Of a DNA stretch of 64,000 nucleotides, positions 11,296-23,014 are shown piece by piece (positions within the stretch are counted from its first letter, which is position 1; every line of letters begins with the position of its first letter). The position numbers were made by a program, and so were the translations under genes. This stretch comes from Triplophysa rosa (Eukaryota > Chordata > Actinopteri > Cypriniformes > Nemacheilidae): assembly GCF_024868665.1 (NCBI RefSeq), contig NC_079914.1, positions 7,530,310-7,594,309 on the forward strand, written 5' to 3'. Below the pieces are notes generated by a model. The model did no database searches, was not told where the DNA came from, and saw only the letters and a program-made list of their open reading frames with translations.

Positions 11296-11474
11296 TCCTT
11301 TAGTGCTTTGTTCGTCTTGGCTCACAAACCAGCGGTGAGTTTGCTTTTGGGTCCAATATAGATTTTAGTGGCCCCATCATTCAACAACAGCCTCTTTGCA
11401 TGCTTGTTACATCATAACAAAATCCCAGCACGATCCACGCTGACATGTTCAGCACAAATAATGTTTCACTCTTA

Positions 11475-11761
11475 GATAGTTTACGCAAAAAGGAAAATTC
11501 TTTCATCATTTACTCACCCTCACATCATTCAAAGTCTGTATTGGTTTCTTTCGTTCCTCTGCAGAACACAAAAGAAGAAATTTGGTAGCCAAACAACATT
11601 GGACCCCATTGACTACCATTGTATGAACACAAAACCACTGAGACATTTCTCAATATATCTTCTTTTGTGTTTAACAGAAAAAAGAGTCATAAACAGGTTT
11701 TGAAAGACATAAGGGTGTATTTGATGACAGAATTTTATTTTCTAACGAACTATCCCTTTAA
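11475..11761. repeat. Foldback MITE-like repeat, near full length
   Basis: The left end is diverged (agatagtttacgcaaaaagg). The core (tcatttactcaccctcacatc, gaacacaaaagaagaaattt, tctcaatatatcttcttttg) and the right end (actatccctttaa) belong to the family of 1049-1381. Confidence 0.82.
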
Positions 11762-12589
11762 GTGTCTTATCACCCAATGAGAACAGAGAGTTTGAAAACA
11801 ATGAGAAGTTTCAATAAATGCTCTTTAGAGCATTAGAAGTAGTTTGGAATGTTCCAGTACGTTTTCACAGTACCTCACGCTCTTTTACCTCAAAAGACAG
11901 AAGAAATGGGATTTCTCATAATATGATCCCTTTCAACTGTACCACACTTTCTATTGCACGCACTTGACAACTTACATTTACATTACATCACAGCATTTCA
12001 TTTTCAGCCAATTTTTTTTCTAAATTAAATTCATGCACTGCATCTATTAACCATTAAGACCTTCAATAATATAGTTTCGGTAGCATTGATATCACCTTGC
12101 GGTGAGGTAACTGCAGTAAAAATACGTGACGTCTCGGATGTTGGTTTAACATGATGAGGTTAGATGGAGGCATAGATAATCGGTCGAGGAACTGACATGC
12201 AGGGTGGAGACGACACGTTATATGCACCTGGATCACATGGCAAAATGCCCAATAAAGGGAGGTAGCACAGAGCCATCTGAGGACACAAAACACACATTTC
12301 CACCTAACCACGAACCCTCATAGGTAAATTCGTTACCTTTATCGGTCTTCTGCCCGTTGGCTTGTGAAGTCACCAGACTTTAAAACTTTTTTTCGCGTCT
12401 CGCTTTCTCGCTCTCTCTGGCGCCTTAATACCCTATGAAATGCAGAGGGAGAAAAGTGGGCGGAAATAAGAAGATAAGGAAACCATTTCACCAGATGGAA
12501 ATGTCTAACATCAGTGGCACATTTCATTAAAAAAGTAAAACTCAATTTGACGAGATTAGATGAGTCACAGATTCCAATCATTAGATTCA
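11762..12589. other. Non-coding, nothing firm
   Basis: Small minus-strand frames at 12063-12311 and 12339-12590 show no recognisable protein and no splice borders. Confidence 0.45.
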
Positions 12590-13250
12590 AATACTTTTCG
12601 TTATCTTTCCGCCGGAGTAAAAAGAAGCACAGTCCAACACCTCCCGGGGCATCAGGGTCGGCACGGTGCGACCAGCTGTGTTTTTCGCCCTGAAAGGATG
12701 AGCAAGGCCTGACAAATCAAACATCTGCCCTGAACCTGGCACTGTCCGGACCAGCTCTATATTACATTGTGTGGAGAAGTGGTTTCGGCACAAGAGGATG
12801 ACTCTGTGGTGTAATAGACGCTCACGAAATCGCTAGCAGCTGTGCCTCTATTCAGCACTCCATTTCTCTTTTTTTTAACGCACAGCTGCGCAGATAAAGG
12901 GTTAGACAAATATTGCACAATGAACGACAAACACAGAGCCTCCACCGGCTCCCATTCAGGCGGTGCAAAGTGAGGTCGACTGTACGACGTGTGAACACTC
13001 GACGCTTGTCCGGTTTCAATGGTCCCCCTTCCATATTTAATTGCCATTATCGCCAGCTCGATCCCCCCGCAACCCCACCCGGTTCTCCGTTCACCCAGCG
13101 CAGCCCAAAACCCCTGAAAAGCGGTGACAGTACTCCTTTGTTCACCCCAGACCACTCCTCTCCCTCAGCGCCCACCCCATCCACCCTCCGTTCGGTTGAC
13201 AGGCAAGCCTCGACATGCTCAGCTGAAGAGAGATGAAAACCGAGAGAGGG
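12590..13250. promoter_or_regulatory. GC-rich enhancer-like candidate
   Basis: Two GC-balanced stretches, 12600-12800 and 12930-13250. The second contains ccatatttaattgccattatcgcc next to C-rich DNA. Four overlapping frames of 60-130 codons run here on both strands. This reflects base composition and none looks like protein. It is classed as candidate regulatory DNA only. Confidence 0.28.
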
Positions 13251-13344
13251 AGATAGACGGTGTGAAAAGTGAGAGAGCAAGCAGAGGGAGGGTCTGGTTT
13301 TCCAAGTCCTGCGATTCCAACACTGTTCTGTCAACTCAGCAATA

Positions 13345-13382
13345 CCAAAGGGGGCTTCAAAAGGGGGCTTCAAAAGGGGGCA
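13345..13382. repeat. Short tandem repeat, gggggcttcaaaa unit
   Basis: Three successive near-identical units of about 13 bases (agggggcttcaaa). Confidence 0.8.
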
Positions 13383-13510
13383 AGAAAACAGAGCTCGCGC
13401 TCCTAAAGATACGCAACGGTTTACAAGCCCCCCCAAAATCCTTTATAACATGAAAGGAGATATTGAGCCGTTGGTATTCCTGTATATCAAAAGTGGGGAC
13501 AGTAAACCCA

Positions 13511-13558
13511 AATGCATTGTAAACTGCTTTGGATAAAAGCGTCTACCAAATACATAAA
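13511..13558 (+). repeat. SINE 3' tail remnant
   Basis: Reads aatgcattgtaaactgcttt followed by ggataaaagcgtctaccaaa and tacataaat. This closely matches the 3' tail of cyprinid tRNA-derived SINEs and the copy at 63216-63266. The tRNA-like head is absent. Confidence 0.7.
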
Positions 13559-14815
13559 TCCAAGACTAAATTGCAATGACAACTAGAAACCTCACGTACA
13601 TCCTAAATGTTCCTGTACTGTATATACTGTACATGCATATTAACATAACAAATTCACATATTTAAGGCATATATATATATTCAAATAAAAGTGTCGGTGT
13701 GCGTGGATAAACTCGTCTGTCTTTGTTTTGCCTTCAGAACCATTACCAGATCACATAAAATGCTAATTTCCCTGGTTTTAATTTAAATGGTCATTTTATG
13801 GTCTGTTTTATTTTAATGGTCATGTTTATAGAAGCCCTTTAACTTGGCAAAGATGCAAGCAGATTTTGGTGTAGAAAAAAAACAGTTTTTTTAAAGGGAT
13901 ACGCAGAAGAATAGAGAGAATCAAGTGTAAGATTTCGGCTTTTAATCAAGTTAACATTATTGCAAATGTGATTTAATATAGGAAACATCAAGTTAAATGG
14001 CGTAAAAGCTAAAAAAAGATGTTTAGTCTAGAAACATACTTTATATGTAAATGCAGAAATGTTCACGTTTGGCATTGTTTTCTTATGTTATTTTGTATCA
14101 AACGTTAGTACTCCAGAGTTAACTTCACATGTCTGTCAATAAATTAGTCATTTTTTAAGGTAGCTATAAACACAGCAAATGTTGAAACGTGTGTGGTAAT
14201 ATATTCAGAGATTTGAAATCAAACCTGCATAGCATACTTTGAGTTCCCATAAATGTGTATATTTTTAAGGTGGAGTGTGGGGGGTTTGCTTGTATCTACA
14301 TATACCTCAAGCATTAGTTGAGCATTTGAGTTAGTCCCTAAGCCATTTCACAACACAAACGAGTGGAGAGAGGAGCTGTTAGGACTGAAGATGAACACTC
14401 CTGATGTAGTTGTGCTGACACTGTAATCCACAGGAAATCCCTGGATAAATCCCGAGCAGAATAATTCAAGTTTGTATTTAACATTACAGGGAAATAAAAA
14501 ACCCATTTAATATAGATTTTAAAATGTGATTTTTGTTAGAATTGAAATTTCACATGATTTACAGGTAGGCGTATTTATTTGTGAATGTTATATTTTCAAA
14601 TGTACATTTTTATATTTAATTACTCCTTTAGATTTTATTACTTACTTTTAGCCAGATAACACCATGAAATTCGCTGCACAAGTCAGGAATATGTAATTAT
14701 ATACTCATACTGTATTTGTACCCAGTTTTTTTACTTTTTCATTTAATTAGATACAGTGTAATCCCTGCATATATTTAATATTAAATAAAGCATATTATTT
14801 TAAGTATTAATATTT
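13559..14815. other. Non-coding, AT-rich
   Basis: A (ta)n run at about 13668-13680 and plain AT-rich sequence. No open segment with splice borders was seen. Confidence 0.5.
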
Positions 14816-15079
14816 ATTATAATAATTTAATAACCAGTTAAAAAATATATTGTTTTAATACAATAATAATAATTAATGTTTTTATAGCAACACAGTTATA
14901 GTGTAATATTTTTGTTTTATTATTAGTATTGTCTTCAGCAGCTTACAATAACCAGTTATAATAATTTAATAATTAAAAAAATATTGTTTTAATACAATAA
15001 TAATAATTAATGTTTTTATAGCAACACAGTTATAGTGTAATATTTTTGTTTTATTATTAGTATTGTCTTCAGCAGTTTA
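14816..15079. repeat. Recent ~134-bp tandem duplication
   Basis: The segment from ttataataatttaata through tagtattgtcttcagcag occurs twice in direct order. The first copy ends near 14942 and the second starts near 14956. From tgttttaataca to gtcttcagcag the two copies are identical apart from one base at the edge. The near identity suggests a recent slip or unequal exchange. The sequence is AT-rich and non-coding. Confidence 0.88.
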
Positions 15080-16289
15080 CAGCTGAGAAGCACATTTTTG
15101 TTTATGTGGTTTTCATTTAAAAAAAATATAATTTCAATATAAATTGCATAAGAAATAAATAACCACCCCAAAAAAGACAAATGGCTCTGTTCTCTTGACT
15201 ACTGATCTCAGTTCACATTTTAAAGCCTTAGGGCAGGAAGCTCGAGATGACGTTCATCTTTTGGTTCACAATAAAAATAATGTGTGTCACTTCCTGGTAG
15301 ACCCACATAAAAATGAATGAAAGCAATGCAAGTTCTCATCATTCAGAGGAATGTATCAAAAGAGGTTCACCCTGAGTAGAAGGTAAATTCTGTGGTTAAT
15401 GTTCAAATATGTTTCTAGAGAAGTCTAATTTGATACCTGAAACCCAAGGGCCTGTGTTCATAAGAAAACTAAAGCTATGCTAATTCCAATGCTAACAAAA
15501 GCAATGCCATAAGTCACGGGGGAGCTGACTAGACAATGGGCACATGCCAAATTTACTCCAGCACAAATGTTCTTTAAAGGGACTGTTTAAGTGAAATTAG
15601 GAGGTGACCAGGGCAGGACCACAGGGAGTTTAGATGTATTTGTAAACAGACCCTCTTGAGATTACAAGTCCCAGTACTCTCATTGACAACACAGGGCGGC
15701 TTCAACAATATTGCTCAACTAATTGAGTGGTCCTTTGGGACCTACAGGTTCATTGTCCACCATAACTCAATTAAACATCAATCAAACTGACATCTACCAC
15801 CCAAAGAACATGACAAACAAATCACATCCAATCAATCTGGTTTTGGCACATCTTGAAGAACATCTCCTTTATTTGGAGGCAAGAATCCTGAAATGAACTT
15901 AAAGCTTGAATTGAGTTTGAACCTTTAAACTACACCAATCTCCTTCTTTAACAAAAACACGAGGAACCCTCGCTGTCAGATTTTCATTCTGGAAGAGTTG
16001 CAAAACGTAGCACAAAAAGTTGACGCTAATGGCTTGCTAGTTTAAGCTTGCTTTCTGCAAGCTTCGGGTAAATGCTTTGGATACGAGAGCCACTAATGCT
16101 TGGATGCACTTCTTGTAATAAGCACAATATGGAAGGTCTTTGAAGTTTACAGCTCCCAGGTCTTTAGCTCTCTTCGTGCACACATGAATAGGGTTCAAAG
16201 ACAGATTAAATGAATCAACGGCAAATTTGAAGTTGGACTGGTCCCTAGAATTTCCCTGAATGGTTCACACAACAACCCTGCACTGACAG
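15080..16289. other. Non-coding, nothing recognised
   Basis: No repeats or genes distinguished. The composition becomes more balanced towards the right edge, where a regulatory-type block begins. Confidence 0.45.
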
Positions 16290-16720
16290 CAAGGTCTCAA
16301 ATCGAAATTAGACGGAGCCGAACAATAAAATGATGTACTATATCTTTCACGGATTACGGAATAATAAGGGCTTTCTAGCGCTGCTCTGCTTTGATAGAGC
16401 TACACAGGCGGGCGAATGCTGAATTCGTAAAAACTGTGCCTCCGACGGCTTTCATCTTGGATTGAGGCTCTGACAATTCCTGTTAATTCCTTCTTCCTTT
16501 TTCCACCATCCAGTAACTGGAACAAACGCGCCCGCTGACCCCACCACAATGTCATTGTCAAGCGGGATACATTTTTTTTAATGGCTTGGATTGGAAGAGG
16601 TTCGAAAAATCAACTTCTGAATAAACCCACAGATGCAACTGCAAATTAATTCCACCCCTGTCGGAAAACGCAGACGGGTTTCACAGGGAACCCTCAGCAC
16701 TCACTACTAAGACCCCTGTA
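16290..16720. promoter_or_regulatory. Enhancer-like conserved-noncoding candidate
   Basis: GC-balanced, with ggattacggaataataagg, ctgttaattcc, caatgtcattgtcaagc (inverted attgtc/gacaat SOX-type cores) and aaattaattcc. No splice-bordered frame was found. The call is motif texture only. Confidence 0.3.
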
Positions 16721-17639
16721 AATCCACCTTGCCTGAAACTGAGCCAGCAGGAATCCACAACTCTAGTTTTGCCCTTCTTTTCACGGTCCGTCTCAGCAAT
16801 TTTATGGATAGTCTAGTAACAGTTATTTGCTTTCAGCTGTCAGAGGGGATACTGCTTGCGACCACCTTCTTGGGATCCGAACCGCAAATCTTTAACAGCT
16901 CTCAGTTATTTGTTCACTTGGTTATCGATTGCAGAGTGGCTGGTCTTTGTCCGGACCTAGGAGAAAGTGATGTGAAATTATCGGTGTACGAGGGCCCCCG
17001 TGGAATGAGGAAAGTCACAAAAAAAAGACCCAGGACCCATGGTTTTTCTTGGTGCTGGGAGGAAAACATAACAGCTGCAACTGCTATACAATGAAATACT
17101 GAATAGATACAGAATTATTTTGAAGGTTGTACTGTAGGAAGCTCCGCATGGGAATGGTAGTGTGCACAAACTAGAGGCCAAATCGGCAATTCCAAGGGTA
17201 TATACAGTATGTACCAAAGAAGGTTCTTGGGGAAAATTTAGTATGACAATAAAATACTGTGTGTACTGTGTGCACGTTTTATAAATTTTGTGTTTCTTAT
17301 CCCAGTTTTGTCTTCAATAATATTAGTGATCAATATGCTAAATGAGGCTATGGGGGTGCATCATATAACAAGGAGTAGAAAACACGGATCTACATGACTA
17401 GCTTTATGATAATAGCAGACATATATTGTTCTTGTAGCTCAAGTCAAAGAACATTGCATTAGCAATTCAAAGGTCATAGGCTAAGCTAGCACATTTCCCT
17501 CACAGCTAATTAAAAACTTAACATATGTACACTAGCATACAAATAACAAAAAAAGAAGCATGCAGCTATTTTTTAGCAACGACAACTAAAAAGCACATTA
17601 AAAGCTAATCAGCTCCTCTTTTTTATAAGTCATCTACCA
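16721..17639. other. Non-coding, contains an unassigned 121-codon frame
   Basis: A plus-strand frame at 16729-17094 is open for 121 codons. I recognise nothing in it, its ATG has no promoter context and no splice partner was found. I regard it as a chance frame in compositionally balanced DNA. Confidence 0.4.
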
Positions 17640-18080
17640 TGTGGGGGATTGCAAATGAAAACTACAACTGAGAAGGCAAAGTGCTCATTAGCATAGCGAC
17701 GAGAATTCTTAGCGCACGAGGACAAAAGTCAAAAGTGTTCAACAAGCTCTCCGTATGTACCGGAATGACATTTCTGCGGATTCGCTCCCAAAACGCAGTA
17801 TGAAATAAGAGCAAGCAGCTGTCTCTCACTGCGTCCAGATGGCGCGCCGCACAACGTATGTAAATTGCCTCATTAACCCTACAACACTTAACTACTGGGC
17901 TGCGCTGATGGTTCGGCCTACACAGGCGTTTTATTAAGAACATTAATAGCATCAGGCAGCAATCACCACTGCCTGAGGTGATTTGTGCTGGCATTATCAA
18001 ACACTGTAATAATTATACATGACAACCTCCTGATTAATGCATTCATGAGTATTACAGCGTCGCTTTATGCCTGGTTGCGT
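17640..18080. promoter_or_regulatory. Strong enhancer-like conserved-noncoding candidate
   Basis: This block is dense in homeodomain-type cores and other short motifs: gctcattagcat, gcctcattaacc, caggcgttttattaag, acattaatagcatc, ctgtaataattatac and gattaatgcattcatg. An E-box-like cagatggc lies at 17838. The 112-codon frame on the minus strand has no protein-like character. It is among the best enhancer candidates in the window. Confidence 0.38.
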
Positions 18081-18339
18081 CTTTCTTTTTTTAGGTCGTG
18101 AACTTGAAACTGGTTTTGAGAAATAATTTTAAATTGTGGGGAATTAAAATGACAAGGTGGTCTTGCCGCTTCCCTTTACATCTTGCATGGATTCCGTAAC
18201 GCCCCAAAATAACGCATGATGGTCGCAAAAGTAAAAATGCCACAAAAATGACGCATACCACCATTACATGGCGTTAGTCTTCGAAGTGTGTGTGTGCATC
18301 CGCGTATTCATGTGTGTAGCACCAAGAGAACAGTGCCGC

Positions 18340-18700
18340 AACTGGAGCAAAAAGAGGGACGGCGCGGGTCAAAGGTCAAGCCCCCTAGGGCCACTGCCTA
18401 AACAAGCCTCCGCTCCCTCCTGCTCTGAAAGGTCCAGACGATCCCCGTGGCTTCAGCTCACAACATGGGTCTTTTTGTCCCTTCCTTTCTCTCCTTCCCT
18501 CAATATCTTTGGCCTCCTTTTCTCCTTTGGAGAGGCGCAGTAATCCATAATCGCTCAAACGAGCGGGAGCTCAATTATGCCCCTGTTTCTCCATTTTCTC
18601 TTGACACGTAAAGATCTAAAAACAATTAACCTCCGCCCGGCGATGCTTTTTCACATGAAGAGCGAGTGTAATAAGTCAAGAACCCTACGTTTAAAATCCA
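18340..18700. promoter_or_regulatory. Enhancer-like block with a DR1 site
   Basis: GC-balanced DNA with the DR1 element at 18366-18378, a tcaattatgcccc motif near 18571 and aacaattaacctcc near 18622. The run tctttttgtcccttcctttctctcc is pyrimidine-rich but no exon follows it convincingly. Confidence 0.32.
18366..18378 (+). promoter_or_regulatory. DR1 nuclear-receptor half-site pair
   Basis: GGGTCAAAGGTCA: two direct AGGTCA-type half-sites separated by one base. This is the consensus layout for RXR heterodimers, HNF4 and COUP-TF proteins. Its position inside an enhancer-like block makes it more plausible. Occupancy is unknown. Confidence 0.5.
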
Positions 18701-19309
18701 CCCCATAAATATTATTACATATTTTCTTTTACTGTTGGGATGGTTTAAGCTCGGCTGACATCGTGAACTGTTATTTTTATACATAATAAATGAAAGCTCA
18801 CTAAATTAATTCATGTGCCACGTACAAAATTTTTTCTTAAACAAAAAAATGGGAGGGATCTGGTGTGTAGGTGTGGTCTTGCTTTCTATTTGATTTACAG
18901 CCGTGCAACTAAACTTTCAACCTCTCGTGGTGTGAGACTGAGGCCATTTGACTCTGTCAGGGAGGTTCAGTTTTAAATTTCAGCAAACTGTGCTCACCAT
19001 AATCATACACACACCCCGGTCTCACACAGGGCCATAACCACCATAAACATTCAGAGGGAGACCAAGATTTAAAGTTGTGTGTTCCGAATCAATGATTTTT
19101 CCTTAAACTTTTTTTTGCTGTCCCTCTCCCTCCCCAAATCTTGAATACTTGGTTGCACCCAAGATGTATGTATTTTTTACTATTTATGATGAAAAAAGTA
19201 CACATATTTTTTAAAACGTTCAAAATCTAAATCAGGAATAAAGTATGATTGTTCGATACACCCTCTGCAGCTCAAAATCATTCATTTAATAGGGAGTCAA
19301 TGGTTGTGA
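18701..19309. other. Non-coding, nothing recognised
   Basis: Mixed AT-rich sequence without identifiable repeats. Confidence 0.5.
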
Positions 19310-19470
19310 CACAGGGGAGAACACACGTCCGTGGCCTCTCGTCCAAGTGTGGAAAAGCCGCACGGTTATCTACGTGAGGCCGCCTGACCGCGGTTCCTCT
19401 TCACAGCCCTTTAGCTTTCAATAAACACTCTTCTTCTGTCAGAGAATCTCAGTGGCCTCCTATTCACGCA
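19310..19470. promoter_or_regulatory. Small enhancer-like candidate
   Basis: GC-balanced, CpG-retaining stretch including ccgcggttcctcttcacagc and a tttcaataaac motif. Weak evidence. Confidence 0.2.
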
Positions 19471-20539
19471 GGTAGAATGACAAAAAAACGTGCGAGAGGA
19501 GAAAAAACAGCTTGTTGCTTCTATTGAACCTTTTATTACTCTTCTTCAAAGGCAGAGGAGGACAGCTAGAAAAGGTCTGCGTCTGCTTAGTCCTATTGTG
19601 CTCCTAATATGTCGGCTTTTAGAACACACAGGCAGACCACATCCAAAATGTAACATGTCGAGTGAATCACAAGGGTGACTAGCTACAGGATCTGAGACAA
19701 AATGGCGATTTTTGGACAAATGAATTTTTAGGAGAAAATATAATTATAGAAACATTTTGGAAACAGCCAGATGTACAAATCTGGTTCTGGAAAATGCTAT
19801 TGGTATATATAAGAGTGATGTTCAGAAATCTGGGTGTGGTGTAGCAGTAAATTTGTAAAAAGCTTTAAAAACATTTTTTCAACCAACTCAACAATATCGA
19901 ACAATTTTGCTTGTACAATGTTTTCTAAAATTATCACAAAAAAAGCTTTCCAATATGTATACTTTTTTATCATTTGTGTACATTTTTTATAAAAATGAAA
20001 AAGGAAGATAATTCATGACAGACTCGTCCGTCAGGTTTGAAAAAATATTCAGTCACTATTATAAAAATATGAGCTGTTAAAATAAGGCTGTGTCATTTGT
20101 CTGCATATGAAAAATAATCATCATATTGAACCCATCCATCATTATTCTTCAACATAACAATGGTTTCTTAACAGTATTACACATACACTTCAGTTCCTGC
20201 TGTATGTGCAAGTATATGCTTACTTCGTGCAATTTCACATACTTTAAAGTCCTAATCTCAAACACAGACAAAGCACTTAAACAGCTGCACTTGTGTACAT
20301 CAGCCTAATCCACAGATAAAGGCACAACCAAGACTGACAAAAAACGCTATCTGAATCCTCTATAATAAGCCAACATTGCAAAACAGACCTAGCAATTTTG
20401 AAAGGAAATGCTAAAACTGCATGTTAGAATAAAGACTTGCGTTTTTACACGCACACACAACCACACACACACAAGGAGACATTGTTGTTCATGCTTCTCC
20501 TTGCATGCGTGCAAGAGCTCTTTATCCATGCTTCATACA
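19471..20539. other. Non-coding, nothing recognised
   Basis: AT-rich; small (CA)n near 20450-20472. Frames here are short and without context. Confidence 0.5.
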
Positions 20540-20860
20540 TTTCTTAAGAATCGGCCCTTTGCACAGTGCGCGCCGGCCCCCATCATGGCGTGCTGGCCCC
20601 TTGATTGTAAAGGGCAGTAGATGCAAGAGAAAAAAACAAAAAACAGGAAGAGGCAAAGTGTGGATAAAACGGGCGAAAACAACTGGCAGGCGTCCAGACT
20701 CATGGGGAATGCGTTGATCATTATGTCTAGCCTTCAGGTGTCTAAGCCCAGCCGGCTGTGTTTTGGGGGGAGGTGTGGTTACCAAAGAAGACAAAGACAC
20801 ACTCGTTCGCCGGCATCAAGAAAGCAAGGGAAGAAGGGCGGGCGAGAAAGAGGTAGAGAG
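20540..20860. other. GC-rich stretch with many chance frames
   Basis: Contains gcgcgccggcccccatcatgg and a purine-rich tract near 20615-20660 and 20815-20875. Six small frames overlap here on both strands, which shows stop-poor composition and not coding. It may be regulatory; no specific site was identified. Confidence 0.25.
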
Positions 20861-21689
20861 AGGGAAAAATGAGAAAAAGCTATACAATTTTGATTAGGCG
20901 ATCATCCACTGAAGTGACTTTCTGTGTTCTGATGCTTTTTTTCCAAGCATCGCCCCAGAGTACAGGACAGACAGATTTTTACAGGTCCTAATTAAACACA
21001 TCTGAAGGCTCTGAAACATCAAACAGTACTGCATGAAAGTCTCAAAGCACTGCTTTCTTAATAAGCATCTTGTTTTGGACTCTAAGATTATTTTTTGATC
21101 ATTCTCAATGAGCAAAACCATCAAATATGTCAGATTAATATTAACTGGAATTATACTTTCTATGTATGAGCTGGTTCATGCAATTCTGCACATGCTTTAA
21201 GAAAAAGACAAGTACACTACACATCTGTTTGACGCAGGTTACGTGCTGTCACAACTTTGTTACGTGCCAAATTACATGGATTTCGTTGCAGATGACTACA
21301 TCCTTTACAAACTGCATTTTAAACGTTGTTGTTTTTTAATTAATATTAATAGCATATTACTTCTCGTGCACGTGGCCGTGCTGAATGAATAAGTCAATAG
21401 TTCGTGCTACACTGTAAAGGGTTGATACAATGTTTCATAACAGGTAGGCTATTATTAGTCTTATGCAAAAATTAAAAGCAAGAATGAGACATTATCAAAT
21501 CAAGTGAACATTAAAGAAAAAAGCATGCATAAGAACGCATATTTAATATGAGATTTAAAACAGTCCTGAATGTTTTTTACATTTAAAAGCATATACAGAA
21601 ATGTTATCAATTACAGATACTTCCAAAAAGCTCAAAACAAGTTTGTCATATTCGGAACACTATGGTAAACATCCAACGCGTCACGCAAC
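20861..21689. other. Non-coding, AT-rich
   Basis: No repeat or exon recognised. It would be first-intron sequence if the promoter to its right is real and drives the minus strand. Confidence 0.4.
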
Positions 21690-21990
21690 GTGTTTTTTCG
21701 TAGAAAAGATCAACTAATATCGATACTAACCATTCATACTGCTCGAGCCCCGGGTTCCTCTTGTGCTCGCGGGGAAACTCCGACCGGGTTACGCGAAAAA
21801 CTGCCGCAGCTCCTGAGCGCGCGACGCCACCTTTGCGTTCAACTTCTGATCATTTTGCGCCTCAAAAGCGGTGGGAAGAGACCGGAGGGGCGAAATGACG
21901 TCAACGCCCGGGCGGCGTTCCTATTGGTTCCTCGTGTGCGTTGATAACGCTCGGCTTTGTTCAATTGGATTAAAGGGCGCAGACGGACAC
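21690..21990 (-). promoter_or_regulatory. CpG-island-like promoter, probably minus strand
   Basis: This is a strongly CpG-rich block in AT-rich surroundings. It has a perfect CRE palindrome TGACGTCA at 21896-21903. Two ATTGG motifs (21923-21927 and 21964-21968) are CCAAT boxes reading forward on the minus strand, lying upstream of the CpG-rich body in that orientation. This suggests transcription to the left, starting around 21830-21890, with a mostly non-coding first exon. A weak donor-like gagca|gtatga ends at 21740 on the minus strand. Candidate exons on the same strand lie at 3635-3706 and 316-398. A bidirectional promoter is also possible. Confidence 0.5.
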
Positions 21991-22389
21991 GCCCCTCTTC
22001 GGTGCACCAGAATGTGTGAGGAAAAGAGTTTTTTTCTGAGGAAAAAATGAAGAATGCTTTTTGGTGACTGATGTCAAAGCTGCTTCACTACTCCCGGAAA
22101 ACACATTACACCATGTAGGAGTCAGAAGAGGTAGCTTCATTTATTATTACTTAATCGTTTCTATAAATAGCCTAATATTAAACATGCATTTAGTATTGTT
22201 GAGAGTTCGATAGGGTGAGCTCTTCGTGGTAGGCTATTTGTTGCATTAAGCAACTAAATTGTTAAAAAATCGTTTTAAAGTTGCAATGGAACAGTCAGTT
22301 ATTACTAGTTTTTAAGATGGGATATTTTTAAACATGAGCCTGATATTAGTTTAAACTTTTAACCCTCTAATGCATTAATAATGAAATTA
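21991..22389. other. Non-coding, AT-rich
   Basis: Nothing recognised apart from its position beside the CpG-rich block. Confidence 0.45.
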
Positions 22390-22452
22390 AAAGGAATATA
22401 TATATAATATTATACATATATATATTTGATTTATAATGTTTATGTGTATACG

Positions 22453-22483
<31 letters not shown>

Positions 22484-22600
22484 CTGTATATATTATCAAA
22501 TCAAGATTGTATATAATCAGATTGTATATATAGGCCTATAACACACATATAAACAGTATATATATAAAACACACATATATAAACACATAGTTATTCCCAC
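22390..22600. repeat. (TA)n and TA-rich microsatellite region
   Basis: Runs of tatata at 22400-22430, a perfect (ta)n at about 22453-22480, and later atatat/acacatatata mixtures to 22580. Confidence 0.85.
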
Positions 22601-23014
22601 TTTATAAGATAATGCATTTTGAAAGAATTATTTATATGTAGCATACATTGCAATAAATAGGAGTGGTAAATATTTCTTATTTACTTTGAAAAACTTACTA
22701 GGTCACATCCCCAAAAACAAGGACAATTGCGTCTTTGACAAAAAGCTTTAAATGGCTTTCAAAATTATCTCTCCATTGTAGAGGACACCATGCACCAAAA
22801 CAACAGCCTATAACATCTTCCTTTACTGGCGGGCTGCGTATTTACTATTGTTATTATGTCCTTAAAGTGAACATCTTGAGATCTTAAGGTGACTATTTGC
22901 ACATCTAACACCTGGAAGCCATTCTCATTCAAAACGCCAATGTAACCTTGCCTCACCGAGTTATTTTAATTGTATAAATGTACCACATGACAACCTGACA
23001 TTACACAAGTATTC
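22601..23014. other. Non-coding, nothing recognised
   Basis: Small minus-strand frame at 22765-22956 without context. Confidence 0.5.

Noticed and set aside
12757..13453. Five overlapping frames of 60-132 codons on both strands.
   Set aside because: Overlap in all directions indicates stop-poor GC-rich sequence; none has protein-like or splice features.
16729..17094. A 121-codon plus-strand frame.
   Set aside because: No similarity recognised, no splice partners, and it lies in balanced-composition DNA where long frames arise by chance.
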